Positions 30,751 to 42,204 of a stretch of 64,000 bases of DNA are shown here, in pieces. The notes under the pieces are model-generated. The model saw only the letters and a list, made by a program, of their open reading frames with translations. It did not search any database and was not told the DNA's origin. A program made the translations under genes and the position numbers. Source of the stretch: Metaphire vulgaris (lineage: Eukaryota; Annelida; Clitellata; Crassiclitellata; Megascolecidae); contig CM030845.1 in assembly GCA_018105865.1 (NCBI GenBank), forward strand, positions 14,793,038-14,857,037, written 5' to 3'. Numbering within the stretch: the stretch's first letter is position 1; each line of letters starts with the position of its first letter.

Positions 30751-31082
30751 GGAGCATTGCTTAAAACTAGAAACAGATGCTTCAACAGCAGTCTATTACT
30801 TTGATCTAATGCCCCTATTTGAGTCAAAAAGATTATGATTTCTTGTAATAAACACTTACTGAGTGAGTAGTTGTGTAATGCCTATCGTCTATTGATAATT
30901 CATTGATGGTATACAAATTTTTGTAATTTGCAAGTAATGTACAAATTTTCCTAGTTAAAAATGGGGCACTTCCACAAGTTCCAAAATAGTTCTTTTGTGA
31001 TTTTCTTTCAAATCAGATGGAAATGCAAATATTTCCTGAGTTCCGTGACAAAAAAATTTTTTTGACCCTCCCTACTGCTCAT

Positions 31083-31670
31083 AGCTAAACTATATATACT
31101 AAATATTTGAAACATGCCCATTGAGTCTTCTAGAAGTTCTAATCCATGTCCGACATTCATGTAGGCTTAGGATAGCTGACTAGCTGTATTACACAATGTT
31201 ACCAAACAGTAGTCCAGAACCCCAGAGAGAACCCGGGTCTACTATTTGCCAAGTGGATTACCCTGATTCCTAAATCCTAGATCTGGCCTAATCTAAACAT
31301 GCATGCTATTTACAATGAATTGGTTATTCCAATTTCGTCCAGGGCAGCCCGGGTAACTCATCATGATGGGTGAATGAAAATACAGTATCCTATACTGCCT
31401 CCCCCGTCGCCCAATCAAAATAATATAATGCAAATCGATATCATATAGGTGATTGGGTGGTATACTTTCAACCGTAATTGATGGTAACCAGTAGCCCCTA
31501 GCCGAGCTGACCTGGATGACAAAGGGAAGGGTGTAACTGCAATTACTGTAGAATAACTGATACAGTACAGGGTGGGTCAAAGAAGTAAGATGCAGCCTAA
31601 ATCTTACATGTGCTGGATGTAATATTTAAAATTTAGCAGGATTGAATATCAGTGTGAAATGTTCCGAATT
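31083..31670. other. No recognisable feature
   Basis: Includes a short antisense frame without features. Nothing supported. Confidence 0.5.
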
Positions 31671-31778
31671 CCAACCAATTTCGGGTATGGGTAGGGTAGG
31701 ATACACAGATTTCGGGTATGGGTATAGTGCTAGCAGGTACAGGTAGGGTAGGCATTTTGCTGTACCCGCACATCTCTA
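31671..31778. mobile_element. hAT (Ac-like) end with GGTATGGGTAGGGTA array
   Basis: The segment ends CCGCACATCTCTA, i.e. an inverted TAGAGATGTGCGG tip, and is preceded by TTTCGGGTATGGGTAGGG arrays. The tip fits the TAGRGNTG pattern of 10582, 46018, 48646 and 56760. No matching left end found; probably truncated. Confidence 0.6.
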
Positions 31779-32180
31779 ACGTTTACAACTTCTTGTAGCA
31801 TTTCAGCCAACTATACATGAAATGAAATACAGCAAATTGCCATTTGTTCATGAGCTGACCCCATTCCCATGGGTACCCGTTGGAGTTAGTCCTCTCATCT
31901 GTGGAGCACCAGGAATTCTCATACCCGCCCCGTGTGTGGGGCTAGCCTAGTCTCAATAGTGAGTACTATATTCGTTAAACCGCCAATTCGCCTCTCGCCA
32001 AAGTTTGATGTCTGATGAATGGTGAGGAGCTAAAGAAGTTTTACTGTACTCCAGGTTCGGGTTAAATGTGCACACACTTTTACTGTCTGTAAACAAGTGA
32101 ACAGACGACTGCAAAATTTACAAAATTGCTACTATTTACACTGTAAATCAAGATATCAAAATATATTATTTTTTATAACA
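31779..32180. other. No recognisable feature
   Basis: A small CCATTCCCATGGG palindrome near 31860 is the only structure noted. Confidence 0.45.
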
Positions 32181-32859
32181 TATCGTATATACTCGCGGAT
32201 AGGTCGATCTCACAGATAAGTCGACCCCGTTTCTGGGTAAAAAATTAAGGAAATTTGCTATGACCCGCATATAAGTCGATGACGAAATTTTAGCAGCCTA
32301 CAGACTTCTTGATCTGCATCGAAATTGGGTCAACAGGCGGGCACTATTCCCCAATCCTGGCGTCTCCAAGCCGTTTGCAGGCCAACGTGGTTGGGGTGTT
32401 TGTTGTTCACTCGCTATAACCTATAATGCCAGTTTGGAGCCCTCCGGCTGCTTAGTACGTGTGTGCGCGTGCCTCGGAAGATCGGCGTTCTTGGCAGTTT
32501 GCCGGCATCTTGCGCTGAGTTTTAACGCTAAGTTTGCGGAGTGCGAACTTCTCATCGTTTTCGTAGGGTCCTCTGCACTTTCTCCGGGTAAATTTGGATG
32601 TTTTTGGTCATTCGCCGTCGAGTGTCTGGACCGCCATCCTGGGCCGGCCTTTATTCCATCGACGTTAGTTATAGGTTGATTTAGAACTCTATGGCAGACT
32701 CTGACATGCATGCCTCAAAGACTAGATGGAACGACTGCCGTCTGCTGTGAACATTTCTTTTACAAAAGACCGCTTTCTATAGGATTCACCACTGTATTCG
32801 TCAAGGCAGAGAAATCCGTCATTCCATCAAACCGGACTTTCAAGATAATCATCCAATGT

Positions 32860-32963
32860 TCGTCATCGGCATGCTAACAATGTCAGAGCGCCTTTGACTG
32901 TGGCTTCGTTATGGCGCTATAGAAGTCATCTCGGATAATAATAATAATAATAATAATAATAAT
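32860..32963 (+). mobile_element. LINE 3' tail with (AAT)n
   Basis: GTCAGAGCGCCTTTGACTGTGGC then GGCGCTATAGAAGTCATCTC and (ATA)n (32937-32963). Same 3' logic as other LINE tails here. Confidence 0.75.
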
Positions 32964-33264
32964 GCATTGTGAGTACAGTGGGCGTCATGATTCATCTGGA
33001 CCACCGGCACATTGTTTACTAGACCAGAATGCATTGCGCCTCGTGATTGTTGCAGCCTAGAGCTGGGCTGCCGACCGTAAAACTGGGTCGAAGCGGGACT
33101 TTACAAAAGCAACCTGGGTGGTCCCAGCCAAAGCCTGTAATGCCTTAAGGGCAAGAGCAATAGCTAGCAATAGTTTTTTTGCCTCGGACATTCGCCACGG
33201 CCGAATATTAGTTTTTTGGAAGTTTTTCCTCGGCAAATAATACGCACACAAATAGTTTAAAATG

Positions 33265-34080
33265 GAAAAATTAAATCAAACTCTTAACCTCTTAAGGGGG
33301 GAATTAAATTTTACAAGACGTTACCAATCGGGGTAATTAATTTTGGGGAAAAGCGTTCATATGAACTGTGAACATGAACGTTGTAAATTTACTACATCTC
33401 AGGCTATATAGAAGCTAAAAAATGAGGTTTGCACCGTTGTTTAGCATTTTTATTGGTCTTTCGAACCATCTGTGCAAACAAAAAATTTGGGGGGGGGTAG
33501 GGTCCACTCTACAGCCTAAAATCGGTCCCCTCCCCAAAATTTTGTTCAAAGCTCAATAGCAAAACGTTTTCAGTGGCGACCAACCTTTTGTGAGCGGCAA
33601 AATTATAGAAGGGTGTAATTGGAACAGAATAGTTCAAAAAATTTGAAGATCGGACCCAATTTTGGGTAGTTATCACTTTTTGAACCCTAGAACTCATTGC
33701 TCGGAGAACAAATTTTCGCAAATTTCGCAAGCTGAAAAAATTACATGTCAGTATATTTCAGACTGTGCAGAAGATAAAAAGATGATGTTTGCACCGTTGT
33801 TTAGCATTTTATTGTTCTTTCTAACCATCAGTGCCAAAAAATAAATTTTGGGGGGTAGGGTCCACTCTACAGCCTAAAATCGGACCCCCACAATTTTTTC
33901 AAAGCTCAATAGCACAAAATTTTCAGCGGTGACCCCCTTATGTGAGCGGCAAATTTGTAGAGGGGTGTAATTGGAACAGAATAGTTTTAAAATTTTGAAA
34001 ATCGGACCACATTTGTGGCAGTTAGGTTTTTTCGAACCCTAGAAATGACACTTTTATAAAGCAAGAATCCGACCCTCTGT
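33265..34080. repeat. Dispersed ~370-bp tandem repeat, locus 2 (reverse orientation)
   Basis: Two units with GGTTTGCACCGTTGTTTAGC (33428) and GTTTGCACCGTTGTTTAGC (33787), about 360 bp apart, each followed by TTCKAACCATCWGTGC and GGTAGGGTCCACTCTA. These are inverted relative to locus 1. The left edge has TTAACCTCTTAAGGGGGG, matching inverted 21445-21455. Confidence 0.8.
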
Positions 34081-34770
34081 TGAATAAAACCGATTTTCCT
34101 AGCTGATAGTGTGCACAATAGCTAAAAAAAGAGCTACCATCTACCGATTGGATAACAACTAAAGTGACTTATTACATTATAACATTTATAAACAGTGAAA
34201 CCCGTTGCAGAACAGACGCTGAAGTAGCGCGCCGCGTAGATGCGGCGACCCCTGTTGGCGAACTTTTGACGCGCGCCGCGTATATGCGGCGAACTTCTTA
34301 AACGGGGTAATAGGTCTATAAAAATTCCATTCCTATCTTATAGCCTATGGTTTCCGACGACCTCCGCTATTTCCGTTTGCGAATGCGGCTGCCATTCAAA
34401 TTTGTGGAAAAAATTTTAATAAATATCAATACTCATCCTAGAATGTCTAATCCGAAATTAAGTAGCAAGATTTGGAAATTTTTAATTTCTATCTGGACTC
34501 GGAGATGCCGCTACTAGTACTACTCGGTTCGTACCCGGTTCCGGCAAATGGCACATCTCGGATTCGGTACTCAGTGGAAATTGTTTACCTGGTTGGTCCC
34601 TAATTAATTGATAAACTAAAGCTAACTGCCGTAGAGCGACGGTGCCTACTTAAGAAAAGATCCAGACGTCCAGCGTCTTTTGATGGAAGCGTCTTTAAAT
34701 ATCGGTAGACGCAACGTGGCTTAATATTGTAATTCATTAGAAATGCGTTTCTTTCCCAAAATTCTTTGGG
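34081..34770. repeat. Unclassified, with 44-bp-spaced GCGCGCCGCG duplication
   Basis: GCGCGCCGCGTAKATGCGGC occurs at 34227 and 34271, each containing the CCGC(N)GCGG dyad. The remainder is unrecognised. Confidence 0.5.
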
Positions 34771-34863
34771 AAATTGCATTGACTCGCAGATTAGTCGACT
34801 CTGCGTTTTTAAGCGAATTTTTAGGCATCAATTTCTAGACTTATCCACAAGTATATACGGTAC

Positions 34864-35830
34864 ATTACATAGGTAGTATTAGGGCTTTTTCACTGGGAAC
34901 GCACGGGAATGGTGTTCTCACACTTTTTTGCCACATTGTATATAAAATTACGGATATGTAATAATGCATTTGGAAACGTACAGGTACGGTGTTCCCACAC
35001 CCGTTTTTGTTAAAGAGTAAAAGACGAGTTCCCAAACCTTTTTTCCTAGAAAAAAGCACTGGGTAGTATTACAGGAATAATTTACAAACAAAATATCAAG
35101 TATTGGTAACAGCAACTGTAGTGCAAAAAAGTAAAGTAGTAAAGCTCATTTCAAACTTTAATATAACATAGATATAAAGTATGCACAAAACAATATTTTT
35201 TGCCTAAGCCTGTATGCTTTACGTATTTTCAATATGAAAAAGAATCTGCAGCAATAAATTAACAATAATAAAAAATACTTAAATTTAGCTACTTTCGTGT
35301 CTTTCAGAAGCTTCCATTATTCCGTTTATTACTTAACATTTACGTCAAATGACAATAAGGCGTATTCCACCATGTATTTAATAAATTGATAATTCCACAA
35401 GTAAATGCTATCATGCCAATGGCCCAGGCAGCCAGCCACCAGCCCCCAAACTAGTCTAGACCGACCACAGGCCCAGGTTCGTGCAAAATTATTAAAACAG
35501 CAAAACCAGTGCTGAGTTCGTACCTTCACTTGCCATACATATCTTGGCTGGTCTGTTAAGTTCAAAACGCTTTGTCTAAATCTCTTTACGTCTTGGGTGT
35601 AAGACACATTGCTCTTAAAGTTTAATTGAAAATTCGAAATAACGAACTGTCAATGTTCATCCGACATGCGAATGACGTCACAACGGTCACATGACGTTCA
35701 CGCAACACTCATTGAACTAAATAAATAGCATTTATTGCTGATCTGCGGCAGTCTGAGCTTCCAGCCAACCAGAACTCAATCACTGCAGTAGCCGAACAAT
35801 TAATTATACACAATATGTAAAAAATTAACA
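34864..35830. other. No supported gene
   Basis: A 92-codon antisense frame (35329-35607) has no in-frame ATG start (the only upstream ATG, near 35614, gives MCLTPKT then stop). TGACGTCA (35671) and CACATGAC lie upstream on that strand, which is promoter-like, but this alone is not enough to call a gene. Confidence 0.4.
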
Positions 35831-35837
35831 ATTACTA

Positions 35838-35902
35838 CTCATTTTGTTACTGCACATTTCATTTTACCACTGCACATTTTCATTTTATCACTGCACATTT
35901 GT
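35838..35902. repeat. ~20-bp minisatellite, three units
   Basis: Units of CATTTTRYYACTGCACATTT type repeat three times. Confidence 0.8.
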
Positions 35903-36127
35903 TTGTATCTCTGGACGTTAAAACAGTCCCTGGTGTAACCTATTCTATATTGTTGTCTTGGTTCTATATGTGTGGAAATATTACAGATGTTAGCAAAGTA
36001 CTACTAACAAATTACCTTTAAAGAAATAACAGTAACTGGTTAATGCACAAGATGGGCCTGTTTGTTGTTTTTTAAAAACATTATCAAATTTGCTCAGTTT
36101 TCTTGACTCATTCCGCACACCACCACT

Positions 36128-36179
36128 TATGGAAATGCGGACCGGCACTGGTCTGCGGACCGCCACTTTGGAAGCACTG
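36128..36179. mobile_element. hAT-like solo right end
   Basis: CTGGTCTGCGGACCGCCACT to GGAAGCACTG. Inverted, it begins CAGTGCTTCCAAAGTGG, a typical hAT-Charlie-like tip with a GGTCCGCRGACC dyad. No left partner located. Confidence 0.5.
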
Positions 36180-36259
36180 ATGTAGGGTATATGCATCGTT
36201 GCAACATCATCATGAGCATATCCGTATTATGCGTGTGAACCCTTTAACGCTGTGGAATC

Positions 36260-36600
36260 CTTAAAGGGGAAACCACACAGCCGAGAGAATCCGTGGTGGA
36301 AAAATGTTGGGTGCTGGGACTTTTGGCCATTTTTCAGGTAAAACTATTTTTTTCAAATTTAATTGTTAGAGCTATATGAAAGCTACAAAACTGTGGCATA
36401 TCTTATATTTTGGGACACTCATTTCTCTTTCTAACCATCTGTGAAAAAATGGTAAAAAATTGTTGGGTCCCCTGCATACCCAAAAACAGGTCACCTCTCC
36501 CAAAAAAGCAAAAAATTTATTCAAAGTTTGGTGACCAAAATTTTTGATATATATCTAAAAAATGGAGCAAAATTTTACAAGAATTGTGCAAATCATATGA
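36260..36600. repeat. Diverged member of the ~370-bp repeat
   Basis: TATATGAAAGCTACAAAACTG, then TTTCTCTTTCTAACCATCTG and GGTCACCTCTCCC follow the order of locus 2 with many substitutions. One unit only. Confidence 0.6.
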
Positions 36601-36831
36601 AATATGACGCCTTGTGCAATTTCATGAGAAGACAGATCAGACTTTTGCGTAAATGGTGTGTACTCATCTGAATTGGTTGGAAAGTCACTTTGAACATTAT
36701 CAAGAGCTGCAAGACTGTTTTCTGAACACAATCTTTTCGCCATTTTGGAGAAAACAGAGAAATATTCACGCTACACCGTGATTGTTTATATCACCCGGTG
36801 ACCTACTTTCATGAAGTAAAAGTCTTTTAAA

Positions 36832-37139
36832 TGCCAGCTGCAATTTGCTGATATTTTTCATCTTATTTAACTCATGATTGGTTGGTAATCGTCTGACCCA
36901 CTAACATCTGGTCCACAGACTTGAGAAAAATAGAGTTCTGTGTATTTAAGACCTTTGAAAACCATGTGACGCCAAATTTAAATATTGTTGAAATACCTAC
37001 TACAATTCGGTGATACATTTATTTTTGTGTCTTATTTGACTCGGCATTGTTAATCATCCGACCCACTAATATCTGGTCCGCACACTTGAAAAAAATAGAG
37101 TTATGCACATTTAAGACCTTTGAAAATCATGTAACACCA
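36832..37139. repeat. 165-bp tandem duplication
   Basis: The block from GACCCACTAAYATCTGGTCC to ACCTTTGAAAAYCATGTRAC is at 36895 and again at 37060, with matching flanks. No coding sense. Confidence 0.8.
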
Positions 37140-37144
37140 AGGCC

Positions 37145-38063
37145 AGGTTTGGGCGGGCTCATAGCACAGCACCAGGCTCCACACGTGAGGCTGCGCCCCT
37201 CACTGGAACCTACGGCCTCCCTTGGGGCTTGGACTTGGTCTCCGACGGGAGGCTGCATCCCAGTAGGGCCTATGGCCCCCATGTAGGTTGGGCCTTAGTT
37301 TACGACGGGAGGCTGCACCCACTTCCAGTAGGGTCTACAGGCTACGGCCCAACACTGGAGACTGCATACCTACCATATATATTCGTGATAAAGTCGAGAA
37401 ATTTAAGGCCAATTCACAGGTTATATATCCTGACCTCGACTTATACTCGAGGCACTAACTGTTGGGTAAAGCTTCCATACATAGCATGTCGAGAATAATT
37501 AATTTAGCTAACTGCGTAATTATTTTCAACATACGCTACGGCATCTAAATAAAAGTTCACATCAGCGCTTTTAAGATTGGTAATTTATAGGCGCCACATA
37601 AATATTAATTAAATATTGGCGCTACATAAATATAAAAAATTCAAGATTGCCGGTAATTAAGATTTTTATATTGTCAAGAGTGAGCGAATAGCAGGTTTAA
37701 AATTTTCTTAATCGTCAGGAATCAATCTGGGAATGTCAAAATCGTTCAGTTTCTCGATAGTTCAAAGCTAAAACGCAGTTTTTCAATCAAAACAATGGCG
37801 CCGCTGCCGCCACATGCCCACTTCGCGTCCGCCATTGTTCCGACTCTCACTATCACCTCAAGAGGGTTGGCCGCGATGACGTCACTTCGACTTATTCCCG
37901 GGTCAATGACTTTAGACACCTTCAAATCCCCAAAATCTAGGGGTCGACTTATACTCGGATCGACTTTATCTCGAGTATATACGGTAGTAGGGCCTACGGC
38001 GCCACATGGGGTACTGCGCCCCCAGTGCTGCCGTACAACGTGCAGGCAATCAGGACGATTTGT
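37145..38063. repeat. GC-rich GGCCTAYGGCC satellite array, split by a TA-flanked element
   Basis: Units with GGAGGCTGCRCCCC, AGTAGGGCCTAYGGCC at 37145-37370 resume at 37987 (GTAGGGCCTACGGCGCCACA). Same array as 27745-28164. The insertion 37371-37986 lies between. Confidence 0.82.
37371..37986. mobile_element. 616-bp TA-flanked element (CCGTATATACTCG tips)
   Basis: Left TACCATATATATTCGTGATA, AAAGTCGAG; inverted right end gives TACCGTATATACTCGAGATA, AAAGTCGATCC and AGTCGACCCC. TA at both borders and a cleanly interrupted satellite. A GC-rich part at 37795-38000 has open frames on both strands without recognised motifs. Confidence 0.82.
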
Positions 38064-38166
38064 CAAGCTGCAATGAAGACGCTTCATCAAACGCTCCGTC
38101 AATTATACAGTTTGGTTGTCGATGGCAACGACGTCTTCCAACATCTGCCGTGTATCGTGACTGACA
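38064..38166 (+). repeat. Conserved 3' module, copy 4
   Basis: CAAGCTGCAATGAAGACGCT through CATCTGCCGTGT and ATCGTGACTGAC. It closes the satellite array, as at 28165. Confidence 0.85.
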
Positions 38167-38444
38167 CACTTTCCAAACAAACTTACCTTACAAAGAGAAT
38201 TATTATATAAGATCATATTAATCAGTAACTACAAATGCATACCTTTTAAGAATTGCAGCATCTCTTGGTTATCTATGATTTCTGCCAAGTCATTATAGTC
38301 AACATTTTGTTTATCACTGCTTGTCTGAAGTGCCATTTGAGCTAAGTCTTGAACAAACAATTCCTGAAAATTATTAAGATAAAATCACTTTTAAACTTAA
38401 TTAATTATTTAAAAAGAATACTCTAAAACTGTGCAAATACATTA

Positions 38445-38474
38445 ATTGCTAATAGCAATATTGCTATTAGCAAT
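38445..38474. repeat. Perfect 30-bp palindrome
   Basis: ATTGCTAATAGCAAT followed directly by its reverse complement. Confidence 0.95.
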
Positions 38475-38859
38475 TACTGTTATTTTATTATTTTATTCTC
38501 CTTGCCCTCAATTCCTCCAAAACAGAATTTCTCTTAATTGGACTGCCACAATAACCGGAAAAATTGAAAATCCCACACTCAATTTAGTCCCAGACACAAT
38601 AATAACCCCTGTTCTAACTGCAAAAATCTTGGATTTACTTTTGACCCTCCCTAAATTTTGAAGCTCACATATCCCAACTATCAAAAACCTGTTATGCTCA
38701 CATTGGCAATCTACGCCGCCTTCGTTCCTACCTTGATATTAAAACTGCTTCCACTATTGCCACTTCAATAGTTCACTCTAAGTTAGACTACTGCAACTCA
38801 CTGTTCCACAATCCTCCAAAGGCTTCCATATGTAAACTCCAATTGATTCAAAATGCCTT

Positions 38860-39600
38860 AGCTCGTGCAGTAACTAAATCGCCTAAATTCTGCCACATTA
38901 CTCAAATCTTTACACTGGCTTAAAATAGCAGAACGCATTGAATATAAAATAATATAGATGACTTATAACTCACTTCATACATCAAAACCAGTCTACCTAC
39001 AAAATCTGATAATTCCACAACAACCTCGATCTACTAGATCTTCCTCTCGTGTAACTCTCCTTCGACTTCTGAATCAATCATCTCTCAAAATTTGTAATCG
39101 TGCTTTTTCATACGCTGCACCAGAACTTTGGAACTCAATTCCAATATCCATCCACTGTCTACCGTATTTGCACGATTATTACCTGCACACATGTATAACT
39201 CGCGGACAATTACGAATTATGTTTCAATGTCCCAGCATATGCCGCACATGAATATAACCTGCATATGCTAGTCTTCAGGTATTTGGAGGTGTCGATGCTA
39301 TGATGTACGGGGTGCCAAGAGCGCTGACGGGGCGCTGACGGGGTGCCGATGAGATTTCAAGTTTCCAGTATAACCCGCATACGAATATACCCCGTAAGGG
39401 AGGCTGCGGTTTGTAATTTCTTGTATTACTCGCTGGTAATAATCGTGCAAATACGGTAATACGGTACATCAAAGCCAAATAATTTCTGAGTCACAATTTT
39501 CTCCCCTTCTTGCAACATCTCCTCATGCTTTTCTTTCTAAACTCAAATCATTTCTCTTCAAAAAATCATTCCCTCCATAGCTGTAATGTCCCAACCCCTG
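38860..39600 (+). pseudogene. LINE RT C-terminal remnant
   Basis: QNALARAVTKSPKF-like sense near 38845, then 38958-39150 frame with VTLLRLLNQSSLKICNRAFS and APELWNSIP. The sense resumes after the insert as SFLSKLKSFLFKKSFPP-like text near 39530-39580. Older than the 3-kb and 15-kb copies judging by divergence. Confidence 0.75.
39160..39458. mobile_element. 299-bp TA-flanked element, 24-bp perfect TIR
   Basis: TACCGTATTTGCACGATTAT begins it and its exact inverse ends it (24-base match including TA). The interior has ATAACTCGC/ATAACCYGCATA words like the relatives' GTCGACTTATA motif. It cleanly interrupts the LINE protein sense. Confidence 0.9.
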
Positions 39601-40267
39601 GCCCTTTTGAGTAAATGACCCAGCATGAATGACCCCACTTTTGGCTACAGAGTCATTCCGTGTCAATTCAACCAATTTTTCGGGAAGTTCCAGCTCGACC
39701 ATCTCCAAAAATTATCAAATTTACCACAAATGTTCCCCAAACATCCATCTGAAAGATTGTAAAATTTTAGCCTGCACTCTTGAGTAGTTTTTGAGATATT
39801 CAACTTTTATAGTACCTAGGGTGGGCCATTTTTTGGTGTTTTGTGGCAGCCGCTTAAATTTCTCTCAACTTCAGACCTCCATAACTTCAGAAATATCATA
39901 GCTAGGGAGCTGAAACTTTCTGGACTTATTCACTAAATAGTAGTATTTTATAAAACAAGAGTAAGACTGTCTATTGGAAAAAGTGCCCTCACTGCAGTCA
40001 CAAAAATGGAAGAAAAAATTGCACCTTTCCTGATATCCAATGTTTAGCTCTTAATAGGGAACCTTTCTCTTTATTTCAGAGTTGTAACTTTTATTCTGTA
40101 AACTGTCCAGTAGCTATATTTTCTCTCATTGCAAACAGATTTCCCATATTGCTAATCCCTGAATTTCTACAGGGTCTAAAAATGTGTCAAAAGGCCTCTG
40201 GCGACGTGGCATTGAGTGTGAAAATGGTCATGTGGGACAAGTTGTAGCTTAAAATTAAAGGTGTTAC

Positions 40268-40767
40268 CAGTGTTGTTAGTGCTTGGCCTTGTACTTGGAC
40301 TTGTACTGTGCTTAAGTACCAAAAAGCAAGTGCTTGTGCTTGGCATTGAAGGTTGAGTACTTGTGCTTGTAGTTGGCATTGAGGATTGGGTACTTGGACT
40401 TGTATTTGGTCTTGAGGGTTGAGGCCTGCAAGTACAACATTTAATAACAGTTACCAATTTTGCAAAACAAGCATTAGTGCACGTATTAGTTATATGCAGA
40501 GGCCAGAGAGTAAATAAGTAAAAAGTCTTTGGGTCAGTATTACTGCAGTCTGTGTTGCTGACAATGTTAGCTGAAAGGTGCAGTAATTTTGAACCGAAGC
40601 CGCTAAGTGAAAAGGTTGTTTATATGAACATGGACTTTTGCTTGCTTCTACTTGTGTTTGAATGTAAAGGCTTGGCTTTGGCCTTGGACTATGAGTGCTT
40701 GGACTTGTACTTGGTCTTGAATGTTGTATAATTGGCCTTGTGCCTTAGGTGCTTGTTAACAAGACTG
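40268..40767. mobile_element. 500-bp hAT-type MITE with CTTGTACTTGG arrays, perfect TSD
   Basis: Ends CAGTGTTGTTAG and inverted TTAACAAGACTG; exact GGTGTTAC on both sides (40260-40267, 40768-40775). Both ends carry CTTGGACTTGTACTTGG arrays on the same strand. It splits the left TIR of the 5.45-kb element, which matches the intact right TIR across the insertion point. Confidence 0.92.
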
Positions 40768-40800
40768 GGTGTTACTAAATAGAGCACATTACAAGCTACA

Positions 40801-41693
40801 ATCAGTGACTTTATTGTTAACTGTAATTAAAATAGGAACGAAAATTAACAATTTTCGTCAACTGAAATAGTAATTGAAATTAGAAATTATTTTAATAACT
40901 TAAACTGAAATAGAAATAGGAATTCAGTCTTGAAAACGATATTAGAAATTGAAATACAAATTATTTTTGAACTTTTATTATTACAATTTACCAATTTACC
41001 ATGTAGAAGCATCATCCTTTCAGCACTGCCAACTTGCCAAGTGCTGGAGTCTGCTATTACTGACTGCAGCAGTTTAACTTTTACCCTCCGGCTACACTAC
41101 ACCATTGCCCATTGGGATTCTTGTATGTGCCGGCCGGCCATCCAGGTTGGACCATTGGTCCTACCATTGTACATTGCAACACTTTGTTTCATTACTTTTG
41201 TTAGTGCACTACACTTACTCCAGCAGGCAGCAACTCATAATATCTCTATGTTTATTAAATAAACAAAGAGATATTAAGAGCTTTATTGTTTAGGAATGTG
41301 AGGTTAAACAGACGGAATACATTTCTTGATGTGCAGTACATTCATTGACAGTTTGTATATCTGCTATCTGCTGGTAGAAGAAACCACATGCACCGTTCAC
41401 TGGAAATGCGAGCATTCTTTAAGCTCAATGCATCATTTATTGACTAGCTATATCGTTATTGCAATGATTCTGCACTGTTTGCGAGATGCAAACTAAAACA
41501 TCATCGACGAGTACGAACTGAAATTAGCGACATGTTACTGAACTGAATTTGAAACTGAAGTTGGATTTATTGTTGAACTTTAATTAGAAATCGAACTGAA
41601 ATTAAAGCGACAAAAATAACTGAAATTGAAATAGATATTTCCCCTTCATAACTGAAATAGAAATTGAATTAGGAATTATTTTCATAAGTTAAA
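40801..41693. repeat. AT-rich interior with GAAATTGAAATAGAAATT arrays
   Basis: Arrays of (ACTGAAATTGAAATAG)-like words at 40815-40975 and 41510-41690 on the same strand bracket ~530 bp of different sequence, repeating the layout of the array-bearing hAT elements. I could not find convincing tips or a TSD, so the element call stays open. Confidence 0.5.
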
Positions 41694-41800
41694 TAGTTAG
41701 TTAGTTAGTTAATATGCCAACTTATATAGCGCTATAGTCACAACAGGCCAAGATCAAGAGCGCTTTACAGATTACACTAAATATCACTAAATATCACTGG
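41694..41800 (-). mobile_element. LINE 3' tail (antisense) with (GTTA)n
   Basis: AGTTAGTTAGTTAGTTAATA then ATATAGCGCTATAGTCACAA and AAGAGCGCTTTACAG, the usual LINE 3' motif. Confidence 0.8.
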
Positions 41801-42204
41801 CTACAATATATTCGAAATCTGTGATAGCACTTTCCTTTAATTAATGTTCAAACTTACGACTTTTTTTTGAATTTCACAATCAACCAATCAACTGAAACTT
41901 GTCTTCAAAGAGCAGTTAATTCCTTGATACGAGGTCCCAGGAAGATTTAATATGTAGTATTAATGATTTACCTAAGTTCACATACCATGACCTGTTAGCA
42001 CAGCTAGTTTGCTCAGTGGAAAGCAGGAACTGCTTGCTACACAGTTGTGAAAATTGTCCAGGACCTGCCAATCAGTGCTGGTATTTGCATGAAAAATGAA
42101 ATACTGATGAAGGCAGCACAGAAATTGTACTATACAAACAATAGGAAACTACTGAAAGAACAACTCTGCTCACTCGTGTCAGACTGTTACCTGAATTCAT
42201 CGAA

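Larger units (their letters stand above)
29032..31074 (+). mobile_element. 2.04-kb TIR element (TAGGGMGGG tips) with perfect 8-bp TSD, unnamed family
   Basis: Tips TAGGGCGGGT and inverted ACCCTCCCTA-type end, flanked by exact CTGCTCAT (29024-29031, 31075-31082). Inverted similarity continues inward for roughly 130 bp (AACTTGGTAATTATTTG versus inverted CAAATATTTCCTGAGTTCCG, and the CCCCATTTTT block). The interior holds remnants of a protein that is not hAT-like to my eye. The 8-bp TSD is shared by hAT, P, Mutator-like and other superfamilies, so class is open. Confidence 0.82.
32181..34863. mobile_element. TA-flanked element (CCGTATATACTTG tips), 2.7 kb, with nested repeats
   Basis: Left end TATCGTATATACTCGCGGAT and inverted right end ...ATCCACAAGTATATACGGTA; both contain GGATARGTCGA-type words (32201, 34790). 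TA at both borders. Contains a LINE tail, an (AAT)n run and the ~370-bp repeat locus 2. A ~300-bp GC-rich part (32425-32700) has open frames on both strands but no recognised transposase motif. Relatives: 37371, 39160 and 42963. Confidence 0.7.
38495..39647 (+). mobile_element. L2/CR1-like LINE, diverged copy, first part
   Basis: Resembles the 17.1-17.9 kb region (SSKTEFLLIG start, DYCNSLF, LWNSIP) with many indels. A TA-flanked element (39160-39458) interrupts the C-terminus and the 5.45-kb element (39648-45100) interrupts the 3' UTR. The tail resumes at 45101-45200 (AAAGCGCTATAGAAATTAACG then ACTTTACTTT). Confidence 0.82.

Noticed and set aside
32421..32711. Transposase ORF of the TA-flanked 2.7-kb element
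   Set aside because: Open frames exist on both strands of a GC-rich patch, but no helix-turn-helix, DDE block or other motif could be seen.
35329..35607. 92-codon antisense frame with upstream TGACGTCA as a possible host gene exon
   Set aside because: No in-frame ATG, no recognised domain, and no partner exon identified.
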